Source of the DNA: Peptostreptococcaceae bacterium
GTDB lineage: Bacteria > Bacillota_A > Clostridia > Peptostreptococcales > Acidaminobacteraceae
NCBI GenBank assembly: GCA_013619035.1
Contig: JABXKX010000593.1
Coordinates: forward strand, 1 to 13,093
Length of the DNA: 13,093 bases
Direction of reading: 5' to 3'
The notes below the pieces were generated by a model, which did not search any database, was not told the DNA's origin, and saw only the letters and a list, made by a program, of their open reading frames with translations. The translations under genes and the position numbers were made by a program. The stretch's first letter is position 1. Every line of letters begins with the position of its first letter. Positions 6,071 through 12,328 of the stretch are shown here, piece by piece.

Positions 6071-6493
6071 ATGAACGAATTTAGTAAATTTGAAGTTGGG
6101 GAAAAGCATGTTTTTCAGAGAAAAATAACTGAAGCTGAGGCAGCACATAATTATGGGACAAAACGTTTGAGTAATTTATTTGCCACACCAGGACTCGTGG
6201 CAATGGTTATTGAGGCGTCGGTCGGATTCATTGACCCAAAACTCTCAGAAGGATTTATTTCAATCGGAAATGAAATAGGTGTGACACATACTAAACCAAC
6301 AAAAGTAGGAGAAACTGTAACGCTGGAAATTGAAGTGAAGGAAATTCATGAGCATGATGAATGTATTTTCTTAACCTTCAAAGCCTTTGACGAAATTGGT
6401 GAAATCGGTAATGGTGTACATGTCCGTACAATCGTTAATAGAGAAGCTTTTTTTGCAAAGACAAATGAAAGAGTCAAAGGGCTCGGTATTTGA
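6071..6493 (+). CDS. hotdog-fold thioesterase, FlK-like
   Basis: A 140-residue cytosolic hotdog protein related to fluoroacetyl-CoA thioesterase FlK and its many general relatives. It shows the central FATPGLVAMVIEAS helix (residues 37-50), IGNEIGVTHTKPTKVGETV (66-84), and the C-terminal LTFKAFDEIGEIGNGVHVRTIV. Likely catalytic residues by analogy are T39, E48 and H73. It probably hydrolyses a small acyl-CoA; true fluoroacetyl-CoA specificity is very unlikely to be knowable here. The ribosome site AGGAGGTGAT is a full complement to the 16S tail. It ends in TGA, showing that TGA is a stop codon in this organism. It stands alone between two terminators. Confidence 0.85.
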   Translation: MNEFSKFEVGEKHVFQRKITEAEAAHNYGTKRLSNLFATPGLVAMVIEASVGFIDPKLSEGFISIGNEIGVTHTKPTKVGETVTLEIEVKEIHEHDECIFLTFKAFDEIGEIGNGVHVRTIVNREAFFAKTNERVKGLGI

Positions 6494-6524
6494 TATTGAA
6501 AAACTTGTTAAATTTAGTTACACT

Positions 6525-6548
6525 AAAATCAGCTTAAGCTGATTTTTT
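6525..6548 (+). terminator. rho-independent terminator after the thioesterase
   Basis: Stem AAAATCAGC/GCTGATTTT with loop TTAA (6525-6533/6538-6546); six T in a row at 6543-6548. The A-run on the left would make it work in both directions. Confidence 0.88.
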
Positions 6549-6589
6549 AGTTGTGAAGAATTTATATTTACAGTGTGTGATGAAACTAT

Positions 6590-6598
6590 TGATATAAA
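6590..6598 (+). promoter_or_regulatory. extended -10 promoter of the HAD gene
   Basis: TGATATAAA. TTTACA at 6567-6572 is a good -35 sequence but lies 20 bases from the hexamer, so the extended -10 would have to carry the recognition. The leader is about 56 bases. Confidence 0.45.
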
Positions 6599-6622
6599 TT
6601 TAATATATAAGTTACGAATTAG

Positions 6623-6641
6623 AAAGTGTTCAAGACACTTT
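6623..6641 (+). promoter_or_regulatory. leader hairpin ahead of the HAD gene
   Basis: AAAGTGT/ACACTTT with loop TCAAG lies between the promoter and the ribosome site AAGGAG of the HAD gene and is followed by TTCTT. It could be a weak attenuator or simply a 5' stabilising hairpin. Confidence 0.4.
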
Positions 6642-6660
6642 TCTTGTAAGGAGAAAAACT

Positions 6661-7305
6661 ATGATTAGAGATTACCATGCGGTTATATTTGATTTAGACG
6701 GTACATTGGTAGATTCAATGTGGATCTGGGAACAAATAGACATAGATTTTTTAAAAGAGAGAGGACATGAGTTACCTGAGGATCTTCAAAAGGATATAGA
6801 GGGATCGAGTTTTAGTGAAACCGCACTTTATTTTAAAAAACGATTTAATCTTGAAGAGGATATCGAAACCATAAAACTTATTTGGATTGATATGGCCACT
6901 AATTTTTATGCTGAAAAAATAAAATTAAAAAAAGGCATTCAAGAACTTTTGGATTTATTCAAAGAAAAAGGTATTAAAATGGGTATTGGGACATCTAATT
7001 CAAGAGAACTGGCTGAAGAAGTCCTTAAAAGAAATGGCGTTAGAGATTACTTTGAAGTTCTAGTGACGTCTTGTGATGTTAAAAAAGGCAAGCCAGAACC
7101 AGATGTATTTTTAAAAGCAGCTGAACTGATGCATATTGATCCAGATGATTGTTTGGTATTTGAAGATACTCATGCAGGGGTACTAGCAGGTAAAGCGGCT
7201 GGTATGGATGTTATTGCTATCTATGATGCGTTATCTGAACAGTATATGGAAGAGATCAAAGCATCAGCAGATCACTACTTGATGTGTTATAGTGAATTGG
7301 TGTAA
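6661..7305 (+). CDS. HAD superfamily phosphatase, beta-phosphoglucomutase-like
   Basis: A 214-residue cytosolic HAD hydrolase of subfamily IA with an alpha-helical C1 cap. Motif I is DLDGTLVDS with nucleophile D11 and acid/base D13; motif II is GTSNS at 110-114; motif III is K144 in GKPEPDVF; motif IV is FEDTHAGV at 167-174. The cap (about 17-85) is the size of that of beta-phosphoglucomutase-like proteins and sugar-phosphate phosphatases. The substrate cannot be read from the sequence, and many relatives are promiscuous sugar-phosphate or nucleotide phosphatases. The start has AAGGAG with a long spacing of about 9 bases. It has its own promoter and no clear terminator; a short dyad (7328-7343) follows but carries no T-tract. 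Confidence 0.9.
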   Translation: MIRDYHAVIFDLDGTLVDSMWIWEQIDIDFLKERGHELPEDLQKDIEGSSFSETALYFKKRFNLEEDIETIKLIWIDMATNFYAEKIKLKKGIQELLDLFKEKGIKMGIGTSNSRELAEEVLKRNGVRDYFEVLVTSCDVKKGKPEPDVFLKAAELMHIDPDDCLVFEDTHAGVLAGKAAGMDVIAIYDALSEQYMEEIKASADHYLMCYSELV

Positions 7306-7327
7306 TACCTTTGTAAACTAAACTTTC

Positions 7328-7345
7328 TCTATCTTATGATAGAAT
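7328..7345 (+). promoter_or_regulatory. extended -10 overlapped by a dyad, promoter of the leader ORF
   Basis: TGATAGAAT (7337-7345) is an extended -10 one base off consensus. A dyad TCTATC-TTAT-GATAGA (7328-7343) covers it and could be an operator. Predicted start about 7352, within the ribosome site of the 33-codon ORF, so the leader is about 10 bases. Confidence 0.45.
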
Positions 7346-7361
7346 TAAGGTGGAGGTACTA

Positions 7362-7463
7362 ATGGATAATAAACTTTTAGATGAAATTTTAAGATGCCAA
7401 GTCATCATCAGAGCAGATATGCTAATTCTTAAAACAAGGGACAAGTCTGTCCATATAGTCTAA
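7362..7463 (+). CDS. 33-codon leader ORF (uORF) upstream of the ABC-F gene
   Basis: A short ORF beginning MDNKLLDEILRCQ and ending SVHIV, with a very strong ribosome site (AAGGTGGAGG, 7347-7356) and its own promoter. I do not recognise the peptide. The first 13 residues could be a short amphipathic helix; there is no membrane segment or signal peptide. The stop codon is 25 bases before a terminator hairpin, and the ABC-F gene begins 166 bases further on. Known ABC-F resistance genes (for example vmlR and lmo0919) are controlled by uORF-coupled transcription attenuation, so a leader-peptide role is a reasonable inference. Alternatives are an independent small protein, or the N-terminal remnant of a decayed gene. 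Confidence 0.55.
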   Translation: MDNKLLDEILRCQVIIRADMLILKTRDKSVHIV

Positions 7464-7468
7464 AGTAA

Positions 7469-7500
7469 CTATCCAGTCAAACAGTTTGAAACACGGATAG
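7469..7500 (+). promoter_or_regulatory. possible anti-terminator pairing
   Basis: CTATCC (7469-7474) is complementary to GGATAG (7495-7500), which is part of the stem and loop of the terminator at 7487-7512. AAG (7463-7465) and CTT (7501-7503) extend the pairing across a 3-base bulge. A small dyad TCAAA-CAG-TTTGA (7477-7489) sits inside. This fold and the terminator cannot form together. A ribosome on the uORF stop codon would cover CTATCC. Confidence 0.4.
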
Positions 7501-7519
7501 CTTCGTGTTTTTTGTTTTT
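7489..7519 (+). terminator. terminator after the uORF, candidate attenuator
   Basis: AAACACG/CGTGTTT (7489-7495/7504-7510), extended by G-T and A-T pairs to leave loop TAGC, followed by TTTGTTTTTG. It lies between the uORF and the ABC-F gene, so it either ends a small independent transcript or attenuates ABC-F transcription. Confidence 0.75.
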
Positions 7520-7525
7520 GTGTAA

Positions 7526-7593
7526 GGCTTTATATCGAAACAAATGGTGATAGGAATTTATCACTATAGCTATAAATTAGAACGTGGAAAGCC
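7526..7593 (+). promoter_or_regulatory. structured region immediately upstream of the ABC-F gene
   Basis: GGCTTT (7526-7531) can pair with AAAGCC (7588-7593), enclosing a 9-bp hairpin ATGGTGATA/TATCACTAT (7544-7552/7559-7567, one G-T pair) and the palindrome TATAGCTATA (7565-7574). TATAAA at 7571-7576 could be a -10 for the ABC-F gene, but no -35 or extended element supports it. No known riboswitch is recognised. Confidence 0.35.
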
Positions 7594-7629
7594 CACATTT
7601 TGCTGGATTCAAAAACAAGCGAGGTAAAT

Positions 7630-9513
7630 ATGATAGAATTATCACTGAAAAATGTAAATAAGTATTTTGGTGCAAACAAAATATTTGATGATATAAGTTT
7701 TGAACTTCATTCGAGATCAAGAGTGGGGTTAATAGGAAGAAACGGGACAGGCAAAACAACTGTCTTTAAGATAATTGCAGGGCTTGAAGATCATAATGAT
7801 GGCCAAGTGACTTATAGAAAAGGATCCACCGTTGGCTATTTAGATCAGATACCAGATTATCCTAATCACAAAGCGGGCTCTGTATTAAAATTAGCATTTA
7901 AAGAGTTAACAGAGATGGCAGAAAAGTTAAAATCACTTGAAGAAAAAATGAGTGATTATGAGAATCCTAAATACGAGAAGATCCTCAGTGAGTATGGTGA
8001 GTTACAACATACTTATGAAGTCAAAGGTGGTTATGAAACCAAAGAAAAAATAGATAGAATTTGCTCAGGTTTTAAATTTACCGAAGATTTTTTGAACAAA
8101 GAATTTGATATTTTGTCTGGTGGTGAGAAAACAAGAGTTATCTTAGCGAAGATACTACTAGAACAACCTACCATACTTTTACTAGATGAGCCTACAAACC
8201 ATTTGGATTTAGATACTGTAGAATGGTTAGAAGAGTATTTAAAAGACTATGAAGGCACTGTTTTGATTATTTCCCATGACCGTTATTTTTTAGATCATGT
8301 GGTGACTGAAATTTTTGAGATTGAAGGTATGACGACTCAGAAGTATCTTGGTAATTATACGTATTACGTAGAAGAAAAAGAACGTAGAATTTTAGCTCAA
8401 CTTGAAAAATACAAACAACAACAAAAGAAAATCAAATCTCTTGAAGATGCCATCAAACGATTTAGAGACTGGGGTACACGAGCGGATAGTGAAAAGATGT
8501 TCATCAAAGCTAGAGCGGTTGAAAAACGTATTGATAGAATGGATAAAGTAGACCGTCCAAAAACAAATCATAAAAAGATGGCACTTTCATTTAGCGAAGA
8601 AAGACGTTCTGGTAAAGAAGTTATTTCGATTAAAGGCCTTTATAAAGGATATGAAAATAAACCGCTTTTAGAAGATGCGGATATGGATGTTAGATTCCAA
8701 GATTATGTGGCGTTACTAGGCAAAAATGGTTCTGGTAAATCAACAATCTTAAAAATGTTATTAGAAGAAGAGACCCCTGATAAAGGGATCTTAAGACTAG
8801 CAGAAAGTGCAAAAGTCGGTTATATGGAACAAGAGATTGTTTTTGAAGAGCCTAAGAAATCCATTATAGACGGGTTTAAAGAAAAGTACGAAATGACTGA
8901 ACTGGAAGCTAGAAAAAAACTGGCTAGATTTTTATTCTACTCTGACGATGTATTTAAAACCATTGGTAATTTATCAGGTGGTGAAAAAGTTAGACTCTCT
9001 CTTTGTATGATGATGGAAGAAAAAATTAACTTCCTGATATTAGATGAACCAACAAACCATGTGGATATTGATTCGAGAGAGATGATTGAACAAGCTCTGA
9101 AGAAATTTACTGGTACGGTTCTATTTATCTCTCATGATAGATACTTCATTGATCAGCTTGCAACTAAAGTCATTCAAATAGAAAATAAAAAACTAGTGAC
9201 TTATGATGGTGGGTATGAATATTTCAAAGAAGAAGTGGCTAAAAATTTAGTGGATGAAACTCCCATTATAAAAGAGAAGAAGGAAAGATCCAAAGAAGTT
9301 AAAGAAGTGAGTGGTCTGAATATCTTCAAACAAAAAGAACTTGAAAATCTAGAGAGTGAAATAGAAACCACTGAGCTAGAGATAATAGCAATAGAAGAAG
9401 AGATGGTAAATCATAGTGAAAACTATGAAAAACTATTAACTTTGCAGAAGGATATAGATTTTAAAAAAGAACAGTTAGAACAATTGATGGAATCATGGAT
9501 GGCTTATCAATAA
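7630..9513 (+). CDS. ABC-F family ATPase, YdiF-like
   Basis: A 627-residue soluble protein with two ABC ATPase domains and no membrane domain, the mark of ABC-F translation factors that act at the ribosomal E site. Domain 1: Walker A GRNGTGKT at 36-43, signature LSGGEKTR 162-169, Walker B LLLDEPTNHLD 183-193 with catalytic Glu187, ISHDRYF 214-220. The helical linker that contacts P-site tRNA spans about 246-320 and carries the RxxxWGTRADSEKM stretch. Domain 2: Walker A GKNGSGKST 364-372, LSGGEKVR 448-455, Walker B LILDEPTNHVD 469-479 with Glu473. A Lys/Glu-rich C-terminal coiled coil covers about 545-625. Length and sequence resemble B. subtilis YdiF. A housekeeping translation role is more likely than resistance, but the uORF leader leaves resistance open. 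ATG 7630 (GAGG at 7621-7624) is preferred to the upstream TTG 7600. Confidence 0.93.
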   Translation: MIELSLKNVNKYFGANKIFDDISFELHSRSRVGLIGRNGTGKTTVFKIIAGLEDHNDGQVTYRKGSTVGYLDQIPDYPNHKAGSVLKLAFKELTEMAEKLKSLEEKMSDYENPKYEKILSEYGELQHTYEVKGGYETKEKIDRICSGFKFTEDFLNKEFDILSGGEKTRVILAKILLEQPTILLLDEPTNHLDLDTVEWLEEYLKDYEGTVLIISHDRYFLDHVVTEIFEIEGMTTQKYLGNYTYYVEEKERRILAQLEKYKQQQKKIKSLEDAIKRFRDWGTRADSEKMFIKARAVEKRIDRMDKVDRPKTNHKKMALSFSEERRSGKEVISIKGLYKGYENKPLLEDADMDVRFQDYVALLGKNGSGKSTILKMLLEEETPDKGILRLAESAKVGYMEQEIVFEEPKKSIIDGFKEKYEMTELEARKKLARFLFYSDDVFKTIGNLSGGEKVRLSLCMMMEEKINFLILDEPTNHVDIDSREMIEQALKKFTGTVLFISHDRYFIDQLATKVIQIENKKLVTYDGGYEYFKEEVAKNLVDETPIIKEKKERSKEVKEVSGLNIFKQKELENLESEIETTELEIIAIEEEMVNHSENYEKLLTLQKDIDFKKEQLEQLMESWMAYQ

Positions 9514-9515
9514 AA

Positions 9516-9547
9516 AAGTCCTCTTAAAAAATAATTTAAGGGGATTT
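9516..9547. terminator. bidirectional terminator between ABC-F and DMT genes
   Basis: A 13-bp stem with two G-T pairs (9516-9528/9535-9547), loop AAATAA, between convergent stop codons. Six T follow on the minus strand, so it is strongest for the transporter gene; the plus-strand tail ATTTATT is weaker. Confidence 0.8.
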
Positions 9548-9548
9548 A

Positions 9549-10439
9549 TTATGCCAAGAATATAAGGGCAACGCCTGATATAGCTACCATTGCACCTAAA
9601 AACTCTTTAAAGTGTACCGTTTCTTTTCTGACAAAGATTGCGACTGGTATCAATAAAACTGGTGTGATCGAGGTCAGTGTTGACGCCACACCGGGATTGG
9701 TATGTTGAATAGCTAAAAGTGATAATGAAATCCCTAAAAATGGTCCAAAGAAGGAACCGAGTGTAATATAAGCCATGGCATGTTTTTCTTTAAAGGCATT
9801 AAAGAATGACTTCCAAGTGCCTCTGATCGTGAACAATATTGAAAATCCAATGATGCCTGCAATCAATCTGATTTGAGTTGCGGCAAAAGCATCATAGTTT
9901 TCTAAACCAAACTTACCGATGATATAACCTAGGGCTTGTCCAAAAGCACCACCAAATGCGAGTAAGATACCTGCAACGGGATGGGATAACTTAACTTTAC
10001 TATCTGAGTCTTTAACGAGTATTACAATTGCAATACCTGTTAATGTTACAAACATACCAATAATTTGGATGGCTGACATGGTTTCACCTAAGATGAAATA
10101 AGCCAAGATACCACTCATCGGTGGTACACTTGCATAGATAAGCATTGAAATTCTAGCGCCTATTCTGACAAATGCTTCGAATAAGAGTAAATCGCCTATA
10201 ACCAAGCCAACCAATCCTGAAAGAAATAACCATTTCCAGGTATTAAATGTTGCATCTATTGGAAAAGCCAAACCTCTAGTGATAAGGGTAAAGAGGCATA
10301 AAAAAACGGATCCTATTAATAATCTGATTAAGTTCAAAGGCTGAGAGCCTACTTTTTTACCTGCAACTTCAAAGGAAGTAGCGGTTATTGACCAGCAAAA
10401 GGCCGTAGCAAGTGCTGCATATTCTCCTATATAGTTCAT
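9549..10439 (-). CDS. EamA/DMT superfamily transporter
   Basis: A 296-residue membrane protein with about ten predicted transmembrane helices arranged as two EamA repeats (residues about 4-141 and 153-295). Typical features are the first-helix FCWSITATSFEVAGKK segment, IRLLIGSVFL, LVGLVIGDLLLFEAFVRIGA, and the second-repeat GASTLTSITPVL-like stretch (VASTLTSITPVLLIPVAIF). The substrate is unknown: family members export amino acids, nucleosides or other small metabolites, usually by proton exchange. The start ATG 10439 has GGAGG (10448-10444). An extended -10 promoter lies just upstream, with an inverted repeat over its -35 (10481-10500), pointing to regulation by a DNA-binding protein. It is divergent from the RNA methyltransferase gene. 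Confidence 0.9.
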   Translation of the reverse strand: MNYIGEYAALATAFCWSITATSFEVAGKKVGSQPLNLIRLLIGSVFLCLFTLITRGLAFPIDATFNTWKWLFLSGLVGLVIGDLLLFEAFVRIGARISMLIYASVPPMSGILAYFILGETMSAIQIIGMFVTLTGIAIVILVKDSDSKVKLSHPVAGILLAFGGAFGQALGYIIGKFGLENYDAFAATQIRLIAGIIGFSILFTIRGTWKSFFNAFKEKHAMAYITLGSFFGPFLGISLSLLAIQHTNPGVASTLTSITPVLLIPVAIFVRKETVHFKEFLGAMVAISGVALIFLA

Positions 10440-10458
10440 AATACCTCCATTCTATAGG

Positions 10459-10487
10459 AGTATAGCATTTCGGGTTGCGAAGAACAA
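10459..10487 (-). promoter_or_regulatory. extended -10 promoter of the DMT gene
   Basis: Read leftward: TTGTTC (10487-10482), a 17-base spacer, TGC + TATACT (10467-10459). The leader would be about 13 bases. Confidence 0.6.
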
Positions 10488-10514
10488 TATGATTTGTTCT
10501 AAACATCATATTGT
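10481..10514. repeat. two overlapping inverted repeats, candidate operator
   Basis: AGAACAA (10481-10487) and TTGTTCT (10494-10500) are perfect inverted copies six bases apart. ACAATATGAT (10484-10493) and ATCATATTGT (10505-10514) are also perfect inverted copies, 11 bases apart. The two share bases 10484-10493. The first dyad covers the -35 of the DMT promoter. Confidence 0.65.
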
Positions 10515-10604
10515 CAAAAATAGTGTGAAAGAATACTAATGTGTCAAAAAAACAGATGAATTATGAATTTAACGATTAAATTGATTGGAAACAGAAAATA
10601 ATTG

Positions 10605-10633
10605 TTGTTTTCACTTACCTCACGTATTATAAT
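10605..10633 (+). promoter_or_regulatory. promoter of the RNA methyltransferase gene
   Basis: TTGTTT (10605-10610), a 17-base spacer, TATAAT (10628-10633). The leader is about 19 bases. Confidence 0.6.
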
Positions 10634-10658
10634 AGGCAAGTATATTAAGGAGTGTGTC

Positions 10659-12011
10659 ATGAAACGAGGACAATTAATCGAGTTTACAATTGAAGATGTA
10701 AGATTTCCAAGCAAAGGAATTGGTACCTTTGAAGGAAGACAAATACATGTTAAGAACACTTTACCAGGTCAAGTGGTAGAAGCGAGAGTTAAAAAAAGAA
10801 GAAAAGAATACGTTGAAGCAAAGTTAGTAAGAGTTGTAGAACGTTCAGAAGAAGAAGTTGAATCATTCTGTGAGCATTTCGGAAAATGTGGTGGTTGTGC
10901 AATACAAACATTAAAATATGAAGATCAAACAAAAAATAAAGCAAGAATGGTACAGAAATTATTAGAAAATACAGGGATAGAGGATTTTAATTTTAAAGGC
11001 ATACTTTCTAGTCCTGATATCTATGAATACAGAAATAAAATGGAATTCTCTTTTGGAGATGAAGAAAAAGATGGTCCACTTAGACTAGGAATGCATAAAA
11101 AAGGTAGAATGCATGATGTGGTTAATGTGCCTAATTGTCATATTTGTGGCAAGGACTTTACTAAGATCGCTACAGCAGTATTAGATTTTGCTGTAGAGCA
11201 TAATATTCCTAAATACAATAAAAGATCACATGAAGGATTCTTAAAACATTTAACCATTAGAAAAGGTCTTAAAACAGACGAAATACTGATTGGATTATCT
11301 GCATCAACACAGTATGATCTAGATTATGATGCTTTTGTTAAAGTACTTCTAGACTTAGAGTTAGATGGAGAAATCGTAGGTATTTTACACATCTTAAATG
11401 ATGGACTAGGTGACGTTGTAAAAGGACCAATTAAAACACTATACGGTAGAGAGTATTATTATGAAGAATTATTGGATCTAAGATTCAAAGTATCATTCTT
11501 CTCATTCTTCCAAACCAATACATTTGGAGCAGAACTGCTTTACAAAGCAACGATGGAACATATGGATAATATTGAGTCTAAAGTTGTATTTGATTTATTC
11601 AGTGGTACAGGTACAATTGGTCAAATCATGTCTAAGAAAGCTAAACATGTAATTGGTATTGAGTTGATTGAAGATGCTGTAGATGCTGCCAATGAAAATG
11701 CAGAGTTAAATAATATTACCAATACAGAATTCTTAGCAGGTGATGTTTTCAATATGCTTGATGAAGTTAAAGTAAAACCAGATGTGATTGTTCTTGATCC
11801 GCCAAGAATGGGGATTTTAGAAAAGACACTTTACAAGATTTTAAGATATAAAGTAAAAGGTATTACTTATGTATCATGTAATCCTAAAACACTAGCAGAG
11901 AATTTAGTTCAAATGCAAAAAGCCGGTTACAAAGTTGACGATGTATTATGTGTTGATATGTTCCCGCATACACCACATGTGGAAACGATTGTTAAACTAT
12001 CGTTGAAATAA
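10659..12011 (+). CDS. rlmD: 23S rRNA (uracil-5-)-methyltransferase, TrmA/RlmD family
   Basis: A 450-residue cytosolic SAM-dependent RNA m5U methyltransferase. An N-terminal TRAM RNA-binding domain covers about 1-60. Four cysteines for an iron-sulphur cluster are present: C71, C77 and C80 (CEHFGKCGGC) and C160 in PNCHIC. The catalytic domain shows FQTN at 284-287, the SAM loop DLFSGTGTIG at 312-321, acidic E335, DPPR at 380-383, nucleophile C407 in SCNP, and the general-base motif HVE at 440-442. In Bacillota the family member (RlmCD/YefA) methylates 23S rRNA U747 and U1939, which I take as most likely; the target site itself cannot be read off. ATG 10659 (AAGGAG at 10647-10652) is preferred to the upstream in-frame TTG 10602, which lies ahead of the -10. 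It stands alone with its own promoter and a strong terminator. Confidence 0.93.
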   Translation: MKRGQLIEFTIEDVRFPSKGIGTFEGRQIHVKNTLPGQVVEARVKKRRKEYVEAKLVRVVERSEEEVESFCEHFGKCGGCAIQTLKYEDQTKNKARMVQKLLENTGIEDFNFKGILSSPDIYEYRNKMEFSFGDEEKDGPLRLGMHKKGRMHDVVNVPNCHICGKDFTKIATAVLDFAVEHNIPKYNKRSHEGFLKHLTIRKGLKTDEILIGLSASTQYDLDYDAFVKVLLDLELDGEIVGILHILNDGLGDVVKGPIKTLYGREYYYEELLDLRFKVSFFSFFQTNTFGAELLYKATMEHMDNIESKVVFDLFSGTGTIGQIMSKKAKHVIGIELIEDAVDAANENAELNNITNTEFLAGDVFNMLDEVKVKPDVIVLDPPRMGILEKTLYKILRYKVKGITYVSCNPKTLAENLVQMQKAGYKVDDVLCVDMFPHTPHVETIVKLSLK

Positions 12012-12042
12012 CTGGGTTGTAAGAAATATAAAGTAAAAATTC

Positions 12043-12075
12043 CCACCGTAATTTATATTATGGTGGATTTTTTTT
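12043..12075 (+). terminator. strong rho-independent terminator
   Basis: Stem CCACCGTAA/TTATGGTGG (one G-T pair), loop TTTATA, then A and eight T (12068-12075). Confidence 0.93.
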
Positions 12076-12247
12076 AGTTTTAACGTTCAGTTATGGATTC
12101 TAAAATGCCAATTGTTTGATAATGTAAAAGAAATATAAAAAGGGGTTATCTTAAATGAGTGATTAGTTATTTGAAGAACCTTAAACAAGAATTTTGATAG
12201 ATTCACCCTAAAACCAGTGATTTTAGGGTGATTCTATTATAATAAAA
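12076..12247. repeat. gene-free stretch with a long near-perfect hairpin
   Basis: No ORF with a ribosome site is seen here. Bases 12196-12213 and 12221-12238 form an 18-position stem with one T-T mismatch (12202/12232) and one terminal G-T pair; the core TCACCCTAAAA/TTTTAGGGTGA is perfect and the loop is CCAGTGA. It has no T-tract and lies between the plus-strand terminator at 12043 and the minus-strand terminator at 12248, so it is not needed to end either gene. It could be a small RNA, a miniature element or a decayed terminator. Confidence 0.6.
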
Positions 12248-12271
12248 AAGAAGTCTCATCAGAGGCTTCTT
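12248..12271 (-). terminator. terminator of the acetate-type transporter (distal)
   Basis: A 10-bp stem AAGAAGTCTC/GAGGCTTCTT with one G-T pair and loop ATCA; on the minus strand it is followed by TTTTTTATTAT. Confidence 0.85.
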
Positions 12272-12286
12272 ATCCATAAAAGAAAT

Positions 12287-12308
12287 CCCACAAGCATATG
12301 GCTGTGGG
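12287..12308 (-). terminator. second hairpin downstream of the transporter (proximal)
   Basis: CCCACA-a-GC / GC-TGTGGG with a single bulged A and loop ATATG; on the minus strand it is followed by ATTTCTTTTATGG. It forms a tandem pair with the terminator at 12248-12271. Confidence 0.6.
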
Positions 12309-12328
12309 TAGAATTGTTAATGTTATAA

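Noticed and set aside
6071..6493. True fluoroacetyl-CoA resistance thioesterase
   Set aside because: The FlK-like group is broad and mostly unrelated to fluoroacetate; context offers no support for that specificity.
7526..7629. Known riboswitch or T-box ahead of the ABC-F gene
   Set aside because: No T-box sequence (TGGN plus specifier stem), SAM, TPP, guanidine or other familiar conserved core could be recognised.
7577..7759. 60-codon minus-strand frame
   Set aside because: Antisense shadow of the ABC-F start region, with no ribosome site.
10544..10759. 71-codon minus-strand frame
   Set aside because: Antisense to the methyltransferase promoter and TRAM domain; no signals.
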